Below are positions 32,517-41,082 of a stretch of DNA of 45,114 nt, in pieces; the first letter of the stretch is position 1, and every line of letters starts with the position of its first letter. Position numbers and translations under genes: made by a program. The notes under the pieces are model-generated. The model ran no database searches. It saw only the letters and a program-made list of their open reading frames with translations, and was not told the DNA's origin. Location of the stretch: assembly GCA_900320185.1 (NCBI GenBank), contig ONRD01000017.1, forward strand, positions 1 through 45,114, written 5' to 3'. The stretch comes from an uncultured Bacteroidales bacterium. Lineage in GTDB: Bacteria; Bacteroidota; Bacteroidia; Bacteroidales; UBA932.

Positions 32517-33007
32517 TTCTTGAATATCAATTCCTTCAGGTAGGGGTAGACAACATTCGCGATGTCCTTTACCGGAGCGTACAGGATCGATTCCTTGATG
32601 GTGCTTTCCGGTATGAGGTCCAGTACGGTGTTGGCTGCGTCCACCAGCATGATGGCCAGTCCTATCGCCAGGACGGCCTTCAGTAGTCCGAAAACGGTGC
32701 CCAGCAGTTTGTCCATCCATCCGAGCATGACGAAGGAAACGAACTTCCTGGCCAGGTTGGACGCTATCATCAATGCCAGGCAGACTGCGGCGAAGACCAG
32801 CACGAACGAAAGGATGCCGAGCAAGGTTCCGTTCATCTTGACGAAAGGCCCTGCCCATACGGCGACCTTTGAGCTGAAAGTGAAGGACAGCCATGCTCCC
32901 AGCACGATCGCCGCTATCGAGAAAGCCTGCTTTATGAATCCTTTCCTGAACCCCTGCACGAGGGCGGGAATGAGACAGACCAGGATTATGACATCGAGTA
33001 TGTTCAC
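32513..33007 (-). CDS. CvpA family inner-membrane protein
   Basis: 164 residues with four predicted membrane segments. NILDVIILVCLIPALVQGFRKGFIKQAFSIAAIV is spread over the first 35 residues, and ALMIASNLARKFVSFVMLGWMDKLLGTVFGLLKAVL over the middle. The GxRKGF loop and the WxDKLLGxxFGxxKG-like segment are typical of the CvpA/colicin V production family, linked to envelope integrity rather than to colicin itself. No ATG suits the front of the protein; I use GTG 33007, with TTG 33013 as an alternative. It is the first gene of the minus-strand operon and is divergent from ileS. Confidence 0.85.
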   Translation of the reverse strand: MNILDVIILVCLIPALVQGFRKGFIKQAFSIAAIVLGAWLSFTFSSKVAVWAGPFVKMNGTLLGILSFVLVFAAVCLALMIASNLARKFVSFVMLGWMDKLLGTVFGLLKAVLAIGLAIMLVDAANTVLDLIPESTIKESILYAPVKDIANVVYPYLKELIFKK

Positions 33008-33017
33008 CGTCAACCTA

Positions 33018-33048
33018 TTGATAAAAAGCGTAGGAATGACTATCTTTG
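33018..33048 (+). promoter_or_regulatory. Bacteroidetes promoter for ileS
   Basis: TTG (33018-33020), a 20-nt spacer, then TATCTTTG (33041-33048) match the consensus. The leader to ileS is about 55 nt. Confidence 0.65.
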
Positions 33049-33109
33049 CACATTTCAAAAGCAGAGTGTGCCGAAGCGGCATTCCAACTGCAAAATTAGG
33101 AAGAAAATT

Positions 33110-36100
33110 ATGACATTCAAAGAGTACAAAGGTCTGGACCTGGTTTCTGTCGGCAATGACATACTGGCAAGGTGGAAGAAGAATCATGCGTTCGAGAAGT
33201 CTCTCGAACTGCGCGAAGGCGCTCCTGAGTTCATATTCTTCGAAGGTCCGCCCTCGGCCAACGGGAAACCCGGCATACATCATGTGATGGCCCGTTCCAT
33301 CAAGGACTCGATCTGCCGCTACAAGACCCAGACAGGCTACAGGGTGGCCCGCCGCGCAGGATGGGATACCCACGGCCTCCCGGTCGAGATCGGAGTTGAG
33401 AAGAAGCTCGGTATCCGTAAGGAAGACATCGGCGTCTCCATCTCCGTTGAAGAGTACAACAGGACCTGCCGTACCGAAGTCATGAAATACACCCGGGAGT
33501 GGGAGGAGATGACCCAGCGGGTCGGCTACTGGGTCGACATGGATGACCCGTACATCACCTATGACAACCGCTATATCGAGACGTTGTGGTACCTGCTCCG
33601 CAAGATCTACGACAAGGGGCTGTTGTACAAGGGGTTCAGCATACAGCCTTACTCTCCGTCCGACGGTACCGGCCTCAGTTCCCACGAACTGAACCAGCCC
33701 GGCTGCTACAAGGACGTGACGGACACCACCGCGACTGTCCAGTTCGAGGTCATAAAGGACGGGAAGTCGCAGCCTCTGTTCGAGGCCGAACCCCTCCCTG
33801 TCTGCATCCTTGCATGGACCACCACTCCGTGGACCCTCGCCTCCAACACGGCCCTGTGCGTCGGCCCGAAGATCGAATATGTCCGGGTCCTTTCGTTCAA
33901 CCCCTACACCGGCCAGCAGGCGATCTACGTTGTCGCCAGGGACCTGGTCGGCGCCTGGTTCAACCCAAAAGGCGCGAACATGCCCCTTGGCGAGTACAAG
34001 CCCGGTGACAAGGTAATCCCGTACAAGGTGCTCGACGGCACTTTCAAGGGCTCGGACCTGGTCGGCATCAGGTACAAGCAGCTCATTCCGTGGTTCAAGC
34101 CAGCGGAGGAGGGGGATGCCTTCAGGGTTATTTCCGGCGACTACGTCTCGACCGAGGAAGGAACCGGCATAGTCCACATCGCACCCACCTTCGGAGCTGA
34201 CGACAAGAGGGTGGCGGCTGCCTTCGGCGTCCCCGGGATGATGGTAAGGGACAAGGACGGCAAGCTCCAGGCCCAGGTTGACCATGAAGGACGGTTCTGC
34301 CGCCTGGAGGACCTGGACCCGGATTTCGTAAGGACGAATGTCGACCCTTCATATTCCGAATATGCCGGACGCTACGTGAAGAACGCTTTCGACGACAGCC
34401 TTCCCGCAGACGCCCCCACCCTGGACGTGGACCTCTGCATGATGATGAAGCAGGACGGCCGTTGCTTCAGGATCCAGAAGCATGTCCACAGCTATCCGCA
34501 TTCGTGGCGTACCGACAAGCCTGTCTTGTATTACCCCCTGGATGCCTGGTTCATCAAGACCACTGCCGTCAAGGACGAGATGGTCGCGCTCAACAAGCAG
34601 ATCACCTGGAAGCCGGAGTCGACCGGTACCGGACGTTTCGGCCAGTGGCTGGAGAACATCCAGGACTGGAACCTCAGCCGCAGCCGTTTCTGGGGCACTC
34701 CTCTGCCTATCTGGAGGACCGAGGACGGAAAGGAGGAGAAGTGCATAGGGACCGTCCGTGAGCTCTGGGATGAGATAGAGAAGGCGGTCGCCGCCGGAAT
34801 CATGGAATCCAACCCCCTCAAGGAAAAGGGATTCGACCCCATGGACATGAGCAAGGAGAACTATGACAGGATCGACCTTCACAGGCCTTATGTCGACAAC
34901 ATATTCCTTGTGAGCCCGACCGGCAGGAAGATGGTCCGCGAGACCGACCTTATCGACGTCTGGTTCGACTCCGGGGCAATGCCTTACGCGCAGGAGGGTC
35001 TCAGGAACCTTGGCGGCAAAGGTTTCGGCAGCACTGCGGACTTCATCGCCGAAGGAGTCGACCAGACCAGGGGATGGTTCTACACCCTTCATGCCATTCA
35101 CACCATGGTCAGCGGCACTCCGGCCTTCAAGACCGTGATTTCCAACGGCCTTGTCCTTGACCGGAACGGCAACAAGATGTCCAAGCGCCTGGGCAACGCC
35201 GTCAATCCTTTCGAAGCCCTTGACAAGTTCGGAGCGGATGCCCTGAGGTGGTACATGCTGACCAATGCTCAGCCCTGGGACAATCTCAAGTTCGACGAGG
35301 CCGGTGTGGATGAAGTCAGGAGGAAGTTCTTCGGGACGCTCTACAACACATATTCATTCTTCGCCCTCTATGCCAATGTCGACGGGTTCGACCCCAAGAC
35401 GAAGAAGATTCCTGTCTCCGCCCGTCCCGAGATCGACAGGTGGCTGGTCTCCTTGCTGAATTCCCTCAGGAAGAACGTCCGCGCCGCTTACGAGGACTAC
35501 GATGTCACGGCAGCGGGCAGGCTGATCCAGGATTTCGTCTGCGACAGCCTTTCCAACTGGTATGTCCGCCTCAACAGGAAGCGTTTCTGGGGAGGCAGCA
35601 TGGACGAAGACAAACTGTCTGCCTACCAGACCCTTTACGAAGCTTTGGTGGACGTGGCCGTCCTTTCGGCCCCGATAGCGCCGTTCTACATGGACCGTCT
35701 CTATCTCGACCTTGTACCTGACGGTGAAGAGTCCGTCCACTACGTGATGATGCCCCTGTGCGACGAGTCCGCGATGGACGTGGACCTGGAAGAGAGGATG
35801 GCCCTTGCCCAGAAGGCGGCCTCAATGGTGCTTGCCCTCCGCCGCAAGGTTTCCATCAAGGTCCGCCAGCCTCTGCAGAAGATAGTCATCCCTGTTATCT
35901 CCGACAAGGTCCGTCGCCAGCTCGAGCAGGTCGAAGGCCTTATCCTCGGGGAGGTCAACGTCAAGGAGGCTGAATTCATCTCCGACACGACCGGGATCAT
36001 AACCAAGAAGATCAAGCCCAACTTCAAGACCCTCGGGAAGGTCTACGGAAAGCAGATGAAGGAAATCGCGGCTGCGTTCGCTTCCTTCGGACAGGACACC

Positions 36101-36568
36101 GTGACCGAGATCCAGAAGGCGGAGGTGGCGGGGGCCCCGTACGTGCTCGACCTTCCTTCCGGCCAGGTTACCCTCAATCCCGGGGACTACGAGATATCCT
36201 CCGAGGACATGCCCGGATGGCTCGTCGCTACCGAAGGCCAGCTGACCCTGGCCCTCGACGTCCAGATTTCCGACGACCTCCGCAAGGAGGGTGTCGCGAG
36301 GGAACTCGTGAACCGCATACAAAATCTTAGAAAAGATAGTGGCCTGGAGGTTACGGATAAGATAGAAGTTGTTATATTTGCAGATGGAAACGTGCGTGGG
36401 GAAATTGAAGCAACTTTGAAGGATTATAAAGACCACATAGCTGCGCAGACGTTGTCTCTTGCATTGACAGTCAAGGATTTGAGTGAGGTTTCCGAAGGGT
36501 CGGTGGATATTGGCTGGGAAGAAGGAAAAGTCTGCATGGCATTGAAGAAGATTCAGACCTACGTTTAA
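33110..36568 (+). CDS. ileS: Isoleucyl-tRNA synthetase, type 2 (eukaryote-like)
   Basis: 1152 residues, longer than E. coli IleRS (938) and like the eukaryotic/type 2 group. The catalytic entry reads PPSANGKPGIHHVMAR, so the class I HxGH signature is GIHH (55-58) instead. RRAGWDTHGLPVEI, the editing domain (WTTTPWTLASNTA, GTGIVHIAPTFGADD), WFDSGAMPY, WFYTLHAIHT and the KMSKR loop (689-693) follow, then the helical anticodon-binding and C-terminal domains. Type 2 enzymes bind mupirocin poorly. The last 270 nt of the gene are AT-richer with different codon use from the rest. ATG 33110 is chosen because it fits the family N-terminus TFKEYKGLDLV; the frame extends a little upstream. Confidence 0.95.
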   Translation: MTFKEYKGLDLVSVGNDILARWKKNHAFEKSLELREGAPEFIFFEGPPSANGKPGIHHVMARSIKDSICRYKTQTGYRVARRAGWDTHGLPVEIGVEKKLGIRKEDIGVSISVEEYNRTCRTEVMKYTREWEEMTQRVGYWVDMDDPYITYDNRYIETLWYLLRKIYDKGLLYKGFSIQPYSPSDGTGLSSHELNQPGCYKDVTDTTATVQFEVIKDGKSQPLFEAEPLPVCILAWTTTPWTLASNTALCVGPKIEYVRVLSFNPYTGQQAIYVVARDLVGAWFNPKGANMPLGEYKPGDKVIPYKVLDGTFKGSDLVGIRYKQLIPWFKPAEEGDAFRVISGDYVSTEEGTGIVHIAPTFGADDKRVAAAFGVPGMMVRDKDGKLQAQVDHEGRFCRLEDLDPDFVRTNVDPSYSEYAGRYVKNAFDDSLPADAPTLDVDLCMMMKQDGRCFRIQKHVHSYPHSWRTDKPVLYYPLDAWFIKTTAVKDEMVALNKQITWKPESTGTGRFGQWLENIQDWNLSRSRFWGTPLPIWRTEDGKEEKCIGTVRELWDEIEKAVAAGIMESNPLKEKGFDPMDMSKENYDRIDLHRPYVDNIFLVSPTGRKMVRETDLIDVWFDSGAMPYAQEGLRNLGGKGFGSTADFIAEGVDQTRGWFYTLHAIHTMVSGTPAFKTVISNGLVLDRNGNKMSKRLGNAVNPFEALDKFGADALRWYMLTNAQPWDNLKFDEAGVDEVRRKFFGTLYNTYSFFALYANVDGFDPKTKKIPVSARPEIDRWLVSLLNSLRKNVRAAYEDYDVTAAGRLIQDFVCDSLSNWYVRLNRKRFWGGSMDEDKLSAYQTLYEALVDVAVLSAPIAPFYMDRLYLDLVPDGEESVHYVMMPLCDESAMDVDLEERMALAQKAASMVLALRRKVSIKVRQPLQKIVIPVISDKVRRQLEQVEGLILGEVNVKEAEFISDTTGIITKKIKPNFKTLGKVYGKQMKEIAAAFASFGQDTVTEIQKAEVAGAPYVLDLPSGQVTLNPGDYEISSEDMPGWLVATEGQLTLALDVQISDDLRKEGVARELVNRIQNLRKDSGLEVTDKIEVVIFADGNVRGEIEATLKDYKDHIAAQTLSLALTVKDLSEVSEGSVDIGWEEGKVCMALKKIQTYV
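36373..36380 (+). promoter_or_regulatory. Possible -7 box inside the 3' end of ileS
   Basis: TATATTTG within the AT-richer ileS tail, about 200 nt upstream of the DksA-like gene. It could give that gene and lspA a separate transcript. Confidence 0.35.
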
Positions 36569-36579
36569 ACATTCGAACT

Positions 36580-37011
36580 ATGTCAGAGGAAAAGAAAGGA
36601 AACGCAACCGCTCCCTCGATGGAGAAGGTACGTTACAGTGATGATGAACTTGCGGAATTCAAGGTCATCATCAACGAGATGCTCGACAAAGCGCGGAAGG
36701 AGTATGATACGCTTCGCAAGGTGATCATGCACAATGGCAGCAATGACATTGAAGACACGACACCTTCCTTCAAGACCGTTGAGGACGACGGTGCCTACCA
36801 GCTTTCAAAAGAAGAGGCCAGCCAGCTCGCCCAGCGGCAGTACAAGTTCATCCAGAACCTCGAGGCCGCCCTCGTCAGGATTGAAAACAAGACGTACGGC
36901 ATCTGCCGTGTAACCGGCAAGCTCATCCCGAAGGAGAGGCTCCGCCTTGTCCCTCATGCCACCCTGACAGTGGAGGCCAAGGAAATGCTTGCGAAAAAAG
37001 GCCGGAACTAG
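36580..37011 (+). CDS. DksA/TraR-family protein without zinc-finger cysteines
   Basis: 143 residues. The N-terminal two-thirds form the long coiled coil of DksA-like proteins (DDELAEFKVIINEMLDKARK, then EEASQLAQRQYKFIQNLEAA), with an acidic tip around SNDIEDT. The C-terminal globular part has IENKTYGICRVTGKLIPKE and LVPHATLTVEAKE. Of the four zinc cysteines in classical DksA only one (in GICR) remains, the usual form in Bacteroidetes. Such proteins reach into the RNA polymerase secondary channel and modulate initiation, probably with ppGpp. The gene starts 11 nt after ileS and its stop overlaps the lspA GTG. Confidence 0.85.
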   Translation: MSEEKKGNATAPSMEKVRYSDDELAEFKVIINEMLDKARKEYDTLRKVIMHNGSNDIEDTTPSFKTVEDDGAYQLSKEEASQLAQRQYKFIQNLEAALVRIENKTYGICRVTGKLIPKERLRLVPHATLTVEAKEMLAKKGRN

Positions 37012-37661
37012 TGAAGATATCCCAAGGCAGGAAACTGCTCCTCCTCGGAGCCGCGCTGGTGATTGTCGACCAGGTCATCAAGGTCCTGGTCAAGACCAAC
37101 ATGCAGCCAGGCGAAAGCTTCAATGTGATCGGGAACTGGTTCAGGATCCTGTTCATCGAGAACGAAGGTATGGCCTTCGGCATGAAGTTCGGCGGGCAAG
37201 TTGGCAAATTCCTCCTGTCCCTTTTCCGGATCGGCCTTTTCGGCGTCCTGTGCTGGTGGATATCGTCCCTCTCCAGGAAGATGTACGCCGAGGATGGTTC
37301 AAGGGCGATGTTTTCCGACGGGAAGTCTCCGCTTATCCCCTCGGGTGTCCTCGTAGGGCTGACCCTCATCACGGCCGGTGCCCTCGGGAACATAATCGAC
37401 AGCCTTTTCTACGGAATCGTGTTCGACTATGCGCCCTTCATGTTCGGCAAGGTGGTGGACATGTTCTATTTCCCGATCATCGACTCGCACTGGCCGCAGT
37501 GGATGCCTGTGGTCGGCGGGGAGCATTTCATCTTCTTCTCTCCGGTCTTCAACTTTGCCGACAGCTGCGTCACCGTGGGAGCCTTCTACCTGATCCTTTT
37601 CCAGAACAGGTTCTTCACCCGTTCCGAGGCAGCCTCCAAGCCCTCCGGGGAAGGGAAATGA
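37011..37661 (+). CDS. lspA: Lipoprotein signal peptidase (signal peptidase II)
   Basis: 216 residues, longer than the typical 160 because of an insertion around residues 85-105 (SRKMYAEDGSRAMFSDGKSP). LspA cuts prolipoproteins just before the diacylglyceryl-Cys in the inner membrane, and serves the many lipoproteins seen in this window. Catalytic aspartates lie in GALGNIIDSLFYG and FNFADSCVTVG; the usual Arg after the first Asp is Ser here, as in other Bacteroidetes. Four membrane segments are apparent. The GTG start overlaps the stop of the DksA-like gene (TAGTG), so translation is probably coupled. Confidence 0.94.
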   Translation: MKISQGRKLLLLGAALVIVDQVIKVLVKTNMQPGESFNVIGNWFRILFIENEGMAFGMKFGGQVGKFLLSLFRIGLFGVLCWWISSLSRKMYAEDGSRAMFSDGKSPLIPSGVLVGLTLITAGALGNIIDSLFYGIVFDYAPFMFGKVVDMFYFPIIDSHWPQWMPVVGGEHFIFFSPVFNFADSCVTVGAFYLILFQNRFFTRSEAASKPSGEGK

Positions 37662-37686
37662 GCCACCCTTTCCCGCAGTAGGCCTA

Positions 37687-38190
37687 TCACCTTCGGTCGA
37701 TCCTCTGGTAAGCCAGCCTTTCGTCTCCCGACCGGAGATAGATTATCCCGCAGTAGGTAAATCCGTGCTTGATGATGTTGTGACGCATTATCATGTTGTC
37801 GCGGTGCGTGTCTATACGGATGTTCGGATCCACGCCGAAACAGTATTCCATTATGTCCGCGAACACCCCGTGCTCCTCGGGCAGGCTCGCGATCCTGTGT
37901 ATGACGTGGTAGGGCCTGTCTTCTTCCAGCCAGGAGCCGTCTATCCTTGAATATGTCGGTTCGGGTGATGGAAGCAGAGCGAAGTAGGCGACCGCCCGCC
38001 GGCGGTTCTCCAGGATGAAACCACCCCACACTGCGATGTCGGAGGCGATTGTCTCGGGCGATGGGTATCCGTCAGCCCACTGGTCCATGTTCCCTGACGA
38101 GCGCATGATGCCTTTTGCAGCATCGATCAAGGGCATTATCCTGTCGATGTCGGCAACCGTAGCGGGGCGGATGTTCCTGCCCGGAGTCAT
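37687..38190 (-). CDS. GNAT family N-acetyltransferase
   Basis: 167 residues with the GNAT fold: NIRPATVADIDRIMPLI at the start, GGFILENRRRAVAYFALL for the central strands, and FADIMEYCFGVDPNIRIDTHRDNMIMRHNIIKHGFTYCGI spread over the acetyl-CoA-binding helix and the last strands. The classical Q/RxxGxG/A loop is replaced by LPEEHGVFAD, so pyrophosphate binding is atypical but this is seen in the family. The substrate is unknown. It is the last gene of a minus-strand run, 7 nt behind an unrecognised lipoprotein gene, and converges on lspA. Confidence 0.85.
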   Translation of the reverse strand: MTPGRNIRPATVADIDRIMPLIDAAKGIMRSSGNMDQWADGYPSPETIASDIAVWGGFILENRRRAVAYFALLPSPEPTYSRIDGSWLEEDRPYHVIHRIASLPEEHGVFADIMEYCFGVDPNIRIDTHRDNMIMRHNIIKHGFTYCGIIYLRSGDERLAYQRIDRR

Positions 38191-38197
38191 GGATGGA

Positions 38198-39232
38198 TTA
38201 TTTCAGGCTTTCGTGGATCTTGTAGAAGGTTTCCCGTATCTCCTTCAGGCTGCCTATGGTGACATAGACGTCGTAGGAACACTTGAATCCGGGATTGATG
38301 ACCATGTAGTCGTGGGGAGAGAAGTAGGAGCAGGAAGGTCCGGTGGGACCGGCGTTTTGGACCTGGACAAGGTAGGCCGACATCCTCGTGGTGGCGGGGG
38401 TGTAGACTCCTATTCCCCAGGATCCCTTAGCATCGGTGTAGGCTGCCCATTCTTCGGTCCTCTCGAAAGAGTCGATGGGGATGGTGTTGCCGTTGTTGTC
38501 CTTCTCGTTGAGGTAGTGCGGCCTGACGGTGGTGAGCTCGCCCCCTGTCCAGGGCTTGTCCCCGTCGTAGAATGAAAGGTAATTGTAGTTGTAGTCGCAG
38601 AAGATGGCGGGAAGTTCCTGGTCGCGTCTCTCGTTGTGACGCTTGGCTTTGGGACCGTCGTTCGAGAACGAATACGTGATCTTCGCGTAGTTGTCTATGA
38701 GCCAGATCTCCTCGGTCATCAGGCATTCGTCCTTGAGGGACTCGCAGGAAGCCCAGTGGACCGGGTAGGACGTGACCTTGAGGTATTCATCCTGAATATC
38801 CTTTTCCTTGACCTGGGCTCCGGGGCCCTGCCAGCCGCCTCCCTGCACGGGATTCCATCTCCAGGCCCTTCCGTCCCAGGTGGTTCCGTCCATCTCGCCA
38901 TAGTAGGACTGCTGGATGAGACGTCCGTTGTCGAAGTGGTTCAGAAGGTTCTTCTTCGTCTTCTTGTTGGAGAAGTGGAAGACTCCGCCGCCCCTGTCAA
39001 GGTCGATTCCAAGCTGGACTATGCCGTTGTTGATGTAGGTCTTTTCGCCCATTCCGGTCTCGGCCCAGCGTGTGTCCTTCTGTATGATGGGGGAGGGTTC
39101 TTCCTTGTTCTCCTTTTCTCCGCAGGAGGGGATTGCCATGACTGCCGCCATGAGCGAGCAAGCCAGCGCCGACAGGGTCCGGCCGTGCATGCGGATTCCG
39201 TCTGTCTTTTTTTGTGAAGCAATGTTTTTCAT
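38198..39232 (-). CDS. Unrecognised lipoprotein, possibly carbohydrate-active
   Basis: About 344 residues. I do not recognise the family. A lipoprotein signal is clear (SLMAAVMAIPSC, followed by GEKENKEE). The mature part is rich in beta strands and aromatic residues: YINNGIVQLGIDLDRGGGVFHFS, GDKPWTGGELTTVRPHYLNE, GSWGIGVYTPATTRMSAYLV. The last two suggest a galactose-mutarotase-like or glycan-binding sandwich, but that is an impression. ATG 39232 and ATG 39190 both give a workable signal peptide; the frame also runs up to 39295, overlapping the neighbour. It follows a membrane-protein gene and precedes a GNAT gene, near a sialidase-fold lipoprotein. Confidence 0.7.
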   Translation of the reverse strand: MKNIASQKKTDGIRMHGRTLSALACSLMAAVMAIPSCGEKENKEEPSPIIQKDTRWAETGMGEKTYINNGIVQLGIDLDRGGGVFHFSNKKTKKNLLNHFDNGRLIQQSYYGEMDGTTWDGRAWRWNPVQGGGWQGPGAQVKEKDIQDEYLKVTSYPVHWASCESLKDECLMTEEIWLIDNYAKITYSFSNDGPKAKRHNERRDQELPAIFCDYNYNYLSFYDGDKPWTGGELTTVRPHYLNEKDNNGNTIPIDSFERTEEWAAYTDAKGSWGIGVYTPATTRMSAYLVQVQNAGPTGPSCSYFSPHDYMVINPGFKCSYDVYVTIGSLKEIRETFYKIHESLK

Positions 39233-39269
39233 TTCGTTTTCATCTATGTTCCGTTTCCTTATGTCCTTC

Positions 39270-39947
39270 TTACCTGATACCCGCTTCCGCCTCATCTCCT
39301 TCGATGTCGTTCAGGAAGGGGAAGGCCTCTCCTTTCACAAGCCAGGCGAAGCCGAAGAGGTGGAGGAGAATGATTTCAATTATCATCACCGAGTAGCCTG
39401 GAGCCCCGAGCAGCTTGGCCACGGCAAAGGCGCCCATCATGACCAGCATGCCGTAGCCGCAGATCCTGTAGATCCTGTTCCTGAGCATCTTGCGGCGTGT
39501 CATTCCGGGACCGTGCTTCGTGAACTGGCAGATGCTGTTCAGCGCGATCGACAGGAAGAACAGGCAGGCGCAGACGGTGTGGATGATGTTGGACGTCTCC
39601 ATGGGGAGCTGGAAGAATCCCACCGGGGTTCCTTTTTCCAGCCAGCTGACCGAGCACGGGAACAGCACGATCCCGAGCCCGAATATTCCAGAAAGCGAGG
39701 TTATCAGGTTGTCGGTCCAGTCGTAGCCGATGTATGAGATCAGGACTATGCAGGCCGGGACCAGCACGCCGACCAGGGCAGGGCTCTGGTAATATGTGGC
39801 AGAGATGCTCCACCACCACTCGCTGCTTGGCTTGTCGGCTATCCCGGCGGAAAACAAAGCCAACCAGGGCAATATGATTCCCAGCAGTCCGCACAGGTTG
39901 CGTATCCGCAGGTACATCTTCTCTTCTTTAGTCGATCTTGTCGCCAT
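39270..39947 (-). CDS. Six-helix integral membrane protein of unknown function
   Basis: 225 residues. Hydrophobic segments lie around 18-36, 52-74, 79-98, 117-139, 158-178 and 185-203, making six membrane helices. The first loop carries KPSSEWWWSISATYYQSP and the tail is acidic. The general plan resembles DUF998/Frag1-like membrane proteins, but I cannot place it with confidence. No catalytic motif is evident. A TAGATTTG box about 30 nt upstream suggests its own promoter, perhaps also serving the downstream lipoprotein and GNAT genes. Confidence 0.75.
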   Translation of the reverse strand: MATRSTKEEKMYLRIRNLCGLLGIILPWLALFSAGIADKPSSEWWWSISATYYQSPALVGVLVPACIVLISYIGYDWTDNLITSLSGIFGLGIVLFPCSVSWLEKGTPVGFFQLPMETSNIIHTVCACLFFLSIALNSICQFTKHGPGMTRRKMLRNRIYRICGYGMLVMMGAFAVAKLLGAPGYSVMIIEIILLHLFGFAWLVKGEAFPFLNDIEGDEAEAGIR

Positions 39948-39977
39948 GGCTTCCAGGCATAATTGTCAATTCGTCCT

Positions 39978-39985
39978 CAAATCTA
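39978..39985 (-). promoter_or_regulatory. -7 promoter box for the six-helix membrane protein gene
   Basis: TAGATTTG on the minus strand matches TAnnTTTG, about 30 nt before the ATG at 39947. Confidence 0.5.
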
Positions 39986-40041
39986 AGAATAATTTAAGAT
40001 AAATGCTAATCCCGGGCGCCCCGGAACCAGCACGGACAATG

Positions 40042-41082
40042 TCAGTCAAAAAGGGAAAGGGGAAGCTTTGCAAGGAATATCGCCGCCTTCCCGCCGGAGC
40101 CTTCGGAAGAGTAGTAGCTGACCCACAAGCGGTCTCCTTCGACAATCATTCCCGGATAACTTGTGTCCCCTCCGGAAGGCAGGAGCACGTACCTTTCGTC
40201 CAGGTCCCCGTCGACGGTTCCTTTGTAGAGGACTGTCTTCACATGCCCAGGATGAGCGAAAGAGCGTCCGCCGATGATCAGGCTCCCGTCGTCCCGGACC
40301 AGGAAATCAGGACCTCCTATGTGGAGGGGTTCTTCCTTCCAGTCCCATTCCCGGAAAGGCGGGGCGGCGAGCCCCAGCAGGGCCTTCCCGGGATCACGCC
40401 GCAGCAGCACCGCCATGCGGCCGTCGGGAAGGAAGCGGATGGTCGCTTCGTTGGGGAAGCCTTCCTTTTCGTCGGAGGGGGGCGAGAGACGGCAGACTCC
40501 TTCGTAACCGATCCCGTCCAGGGTCTTCAGCAGGATGGCTTCGCCGTTGCGGTAACTTATCCCGTAGCCGGTCCCCTCATGCCATGTGACACGCCAGATC
40601 CAGTCATGGGTCCCGCGTACGGCGGAGTCTATCCGGACCGGGACGGGGGCGGAAAAGTTCTTTCCGTCGGAGCTGAAGCAGACCTGCGGTTCGGTGCGGA
40701 CCAGGCTGCGGTTCCTGTAGACGGAACCTCCGATGGTGACCATAAGCCTGCCGTCAGGTGTGACTGTCAGCTTGGGGTCACGCAGGTCGGTGCTGTCCAG
40801 TCCTATGTCTGCGACGACATTCCATCGATTCCCGTCTTTCGAGCAGAGGATCTTCACCCTTCCTTCGGCGTTGCCCTCTTCATCGAACACATGGCTCCAG
40901 CCTTCCCTGAAAGAGCAGTAGTACTTCCCTTTGTAGCGTGCGAGCGAGGTGAAGGCGGCATGTGTGCCTTCATCGTAGATTTTCTGTACAGTGACGGTGG
41001 TGACCGTCTCCCCGGCCGGCCTGCTGCAGCAGGCTGCGAGCGCCGCGAAGAGGATTGCGATGGCAAGATGTGGTTTCCGCAT
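40042..41082 (-). CDS. Sialidase-fold (BNR) exo-glycosidase-like lipoprotein
   Basis: 346 residues with a lipoprotein-like signal (AILFAALAACCSRP). The body is a six-bladed propeller of the sialidase superfamily, seen from repeated Asp-box-like turns: SKDGNRWNVV and SSDGKNFSAP. The blades also include DLRDPKLTVTPDGRLMVTIGG, NEATIRFLPDGRMAVLLRRD and GDTSYPGMIVEGDRLWVSYY. The Arg pattern (SFREG, LRDP, LLRRD) may provide a partial Arg triad, but a full sialidase active site is not certain. Action on sialic acid or another terminal sugar is an inference. It is divergent from the esterase-HD gene. Confidence 0.78.
   Translation of the reverse strand: MRKPHLAIAILFAALAACCSRPAGETVTTVTVQKIYDEGTHAAFTSLARYKGKYYCSFREGWSHVFDEEGNAEGRVKILCSKDGNRWNVVADIGLDSTDLRDPKLTVTPDGRLMVTIGGSVYRNRSLVRTEPQVCFSSDGKNFSAPVPVRIDSAVRGTHDWIWRVTWHEGTGYGISYRNGEAILLKTLDGIGYEGVCRLSPPSDEKEGFPNEATIRFLPDGRMAVLLRRDPGKALLGLAAPPFREWDWKEEPLHIGGPDFLVRDDGSLIIGGRSFAHPGHVKTVLYKGTVDGDLDERYVLLPSGGDTSYPGMIVEGDRLWVSYYSSEGSGGKAAIFLAKLPLSLFD

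Noticed and set aside
33008-34285. Long upstream extension of the cvpA-like frame across ileS
   Set aside because: It is antisense to ileS. The family N-terminus and divergent promoter place the start near 33007.
37650-37675. GGGAAA/TTTCCC stem between lspA and the GNAT gene as a terminator
   Set aside because: Six pairs with a 10-nt loop and no T-run on either strand; too weak to call.
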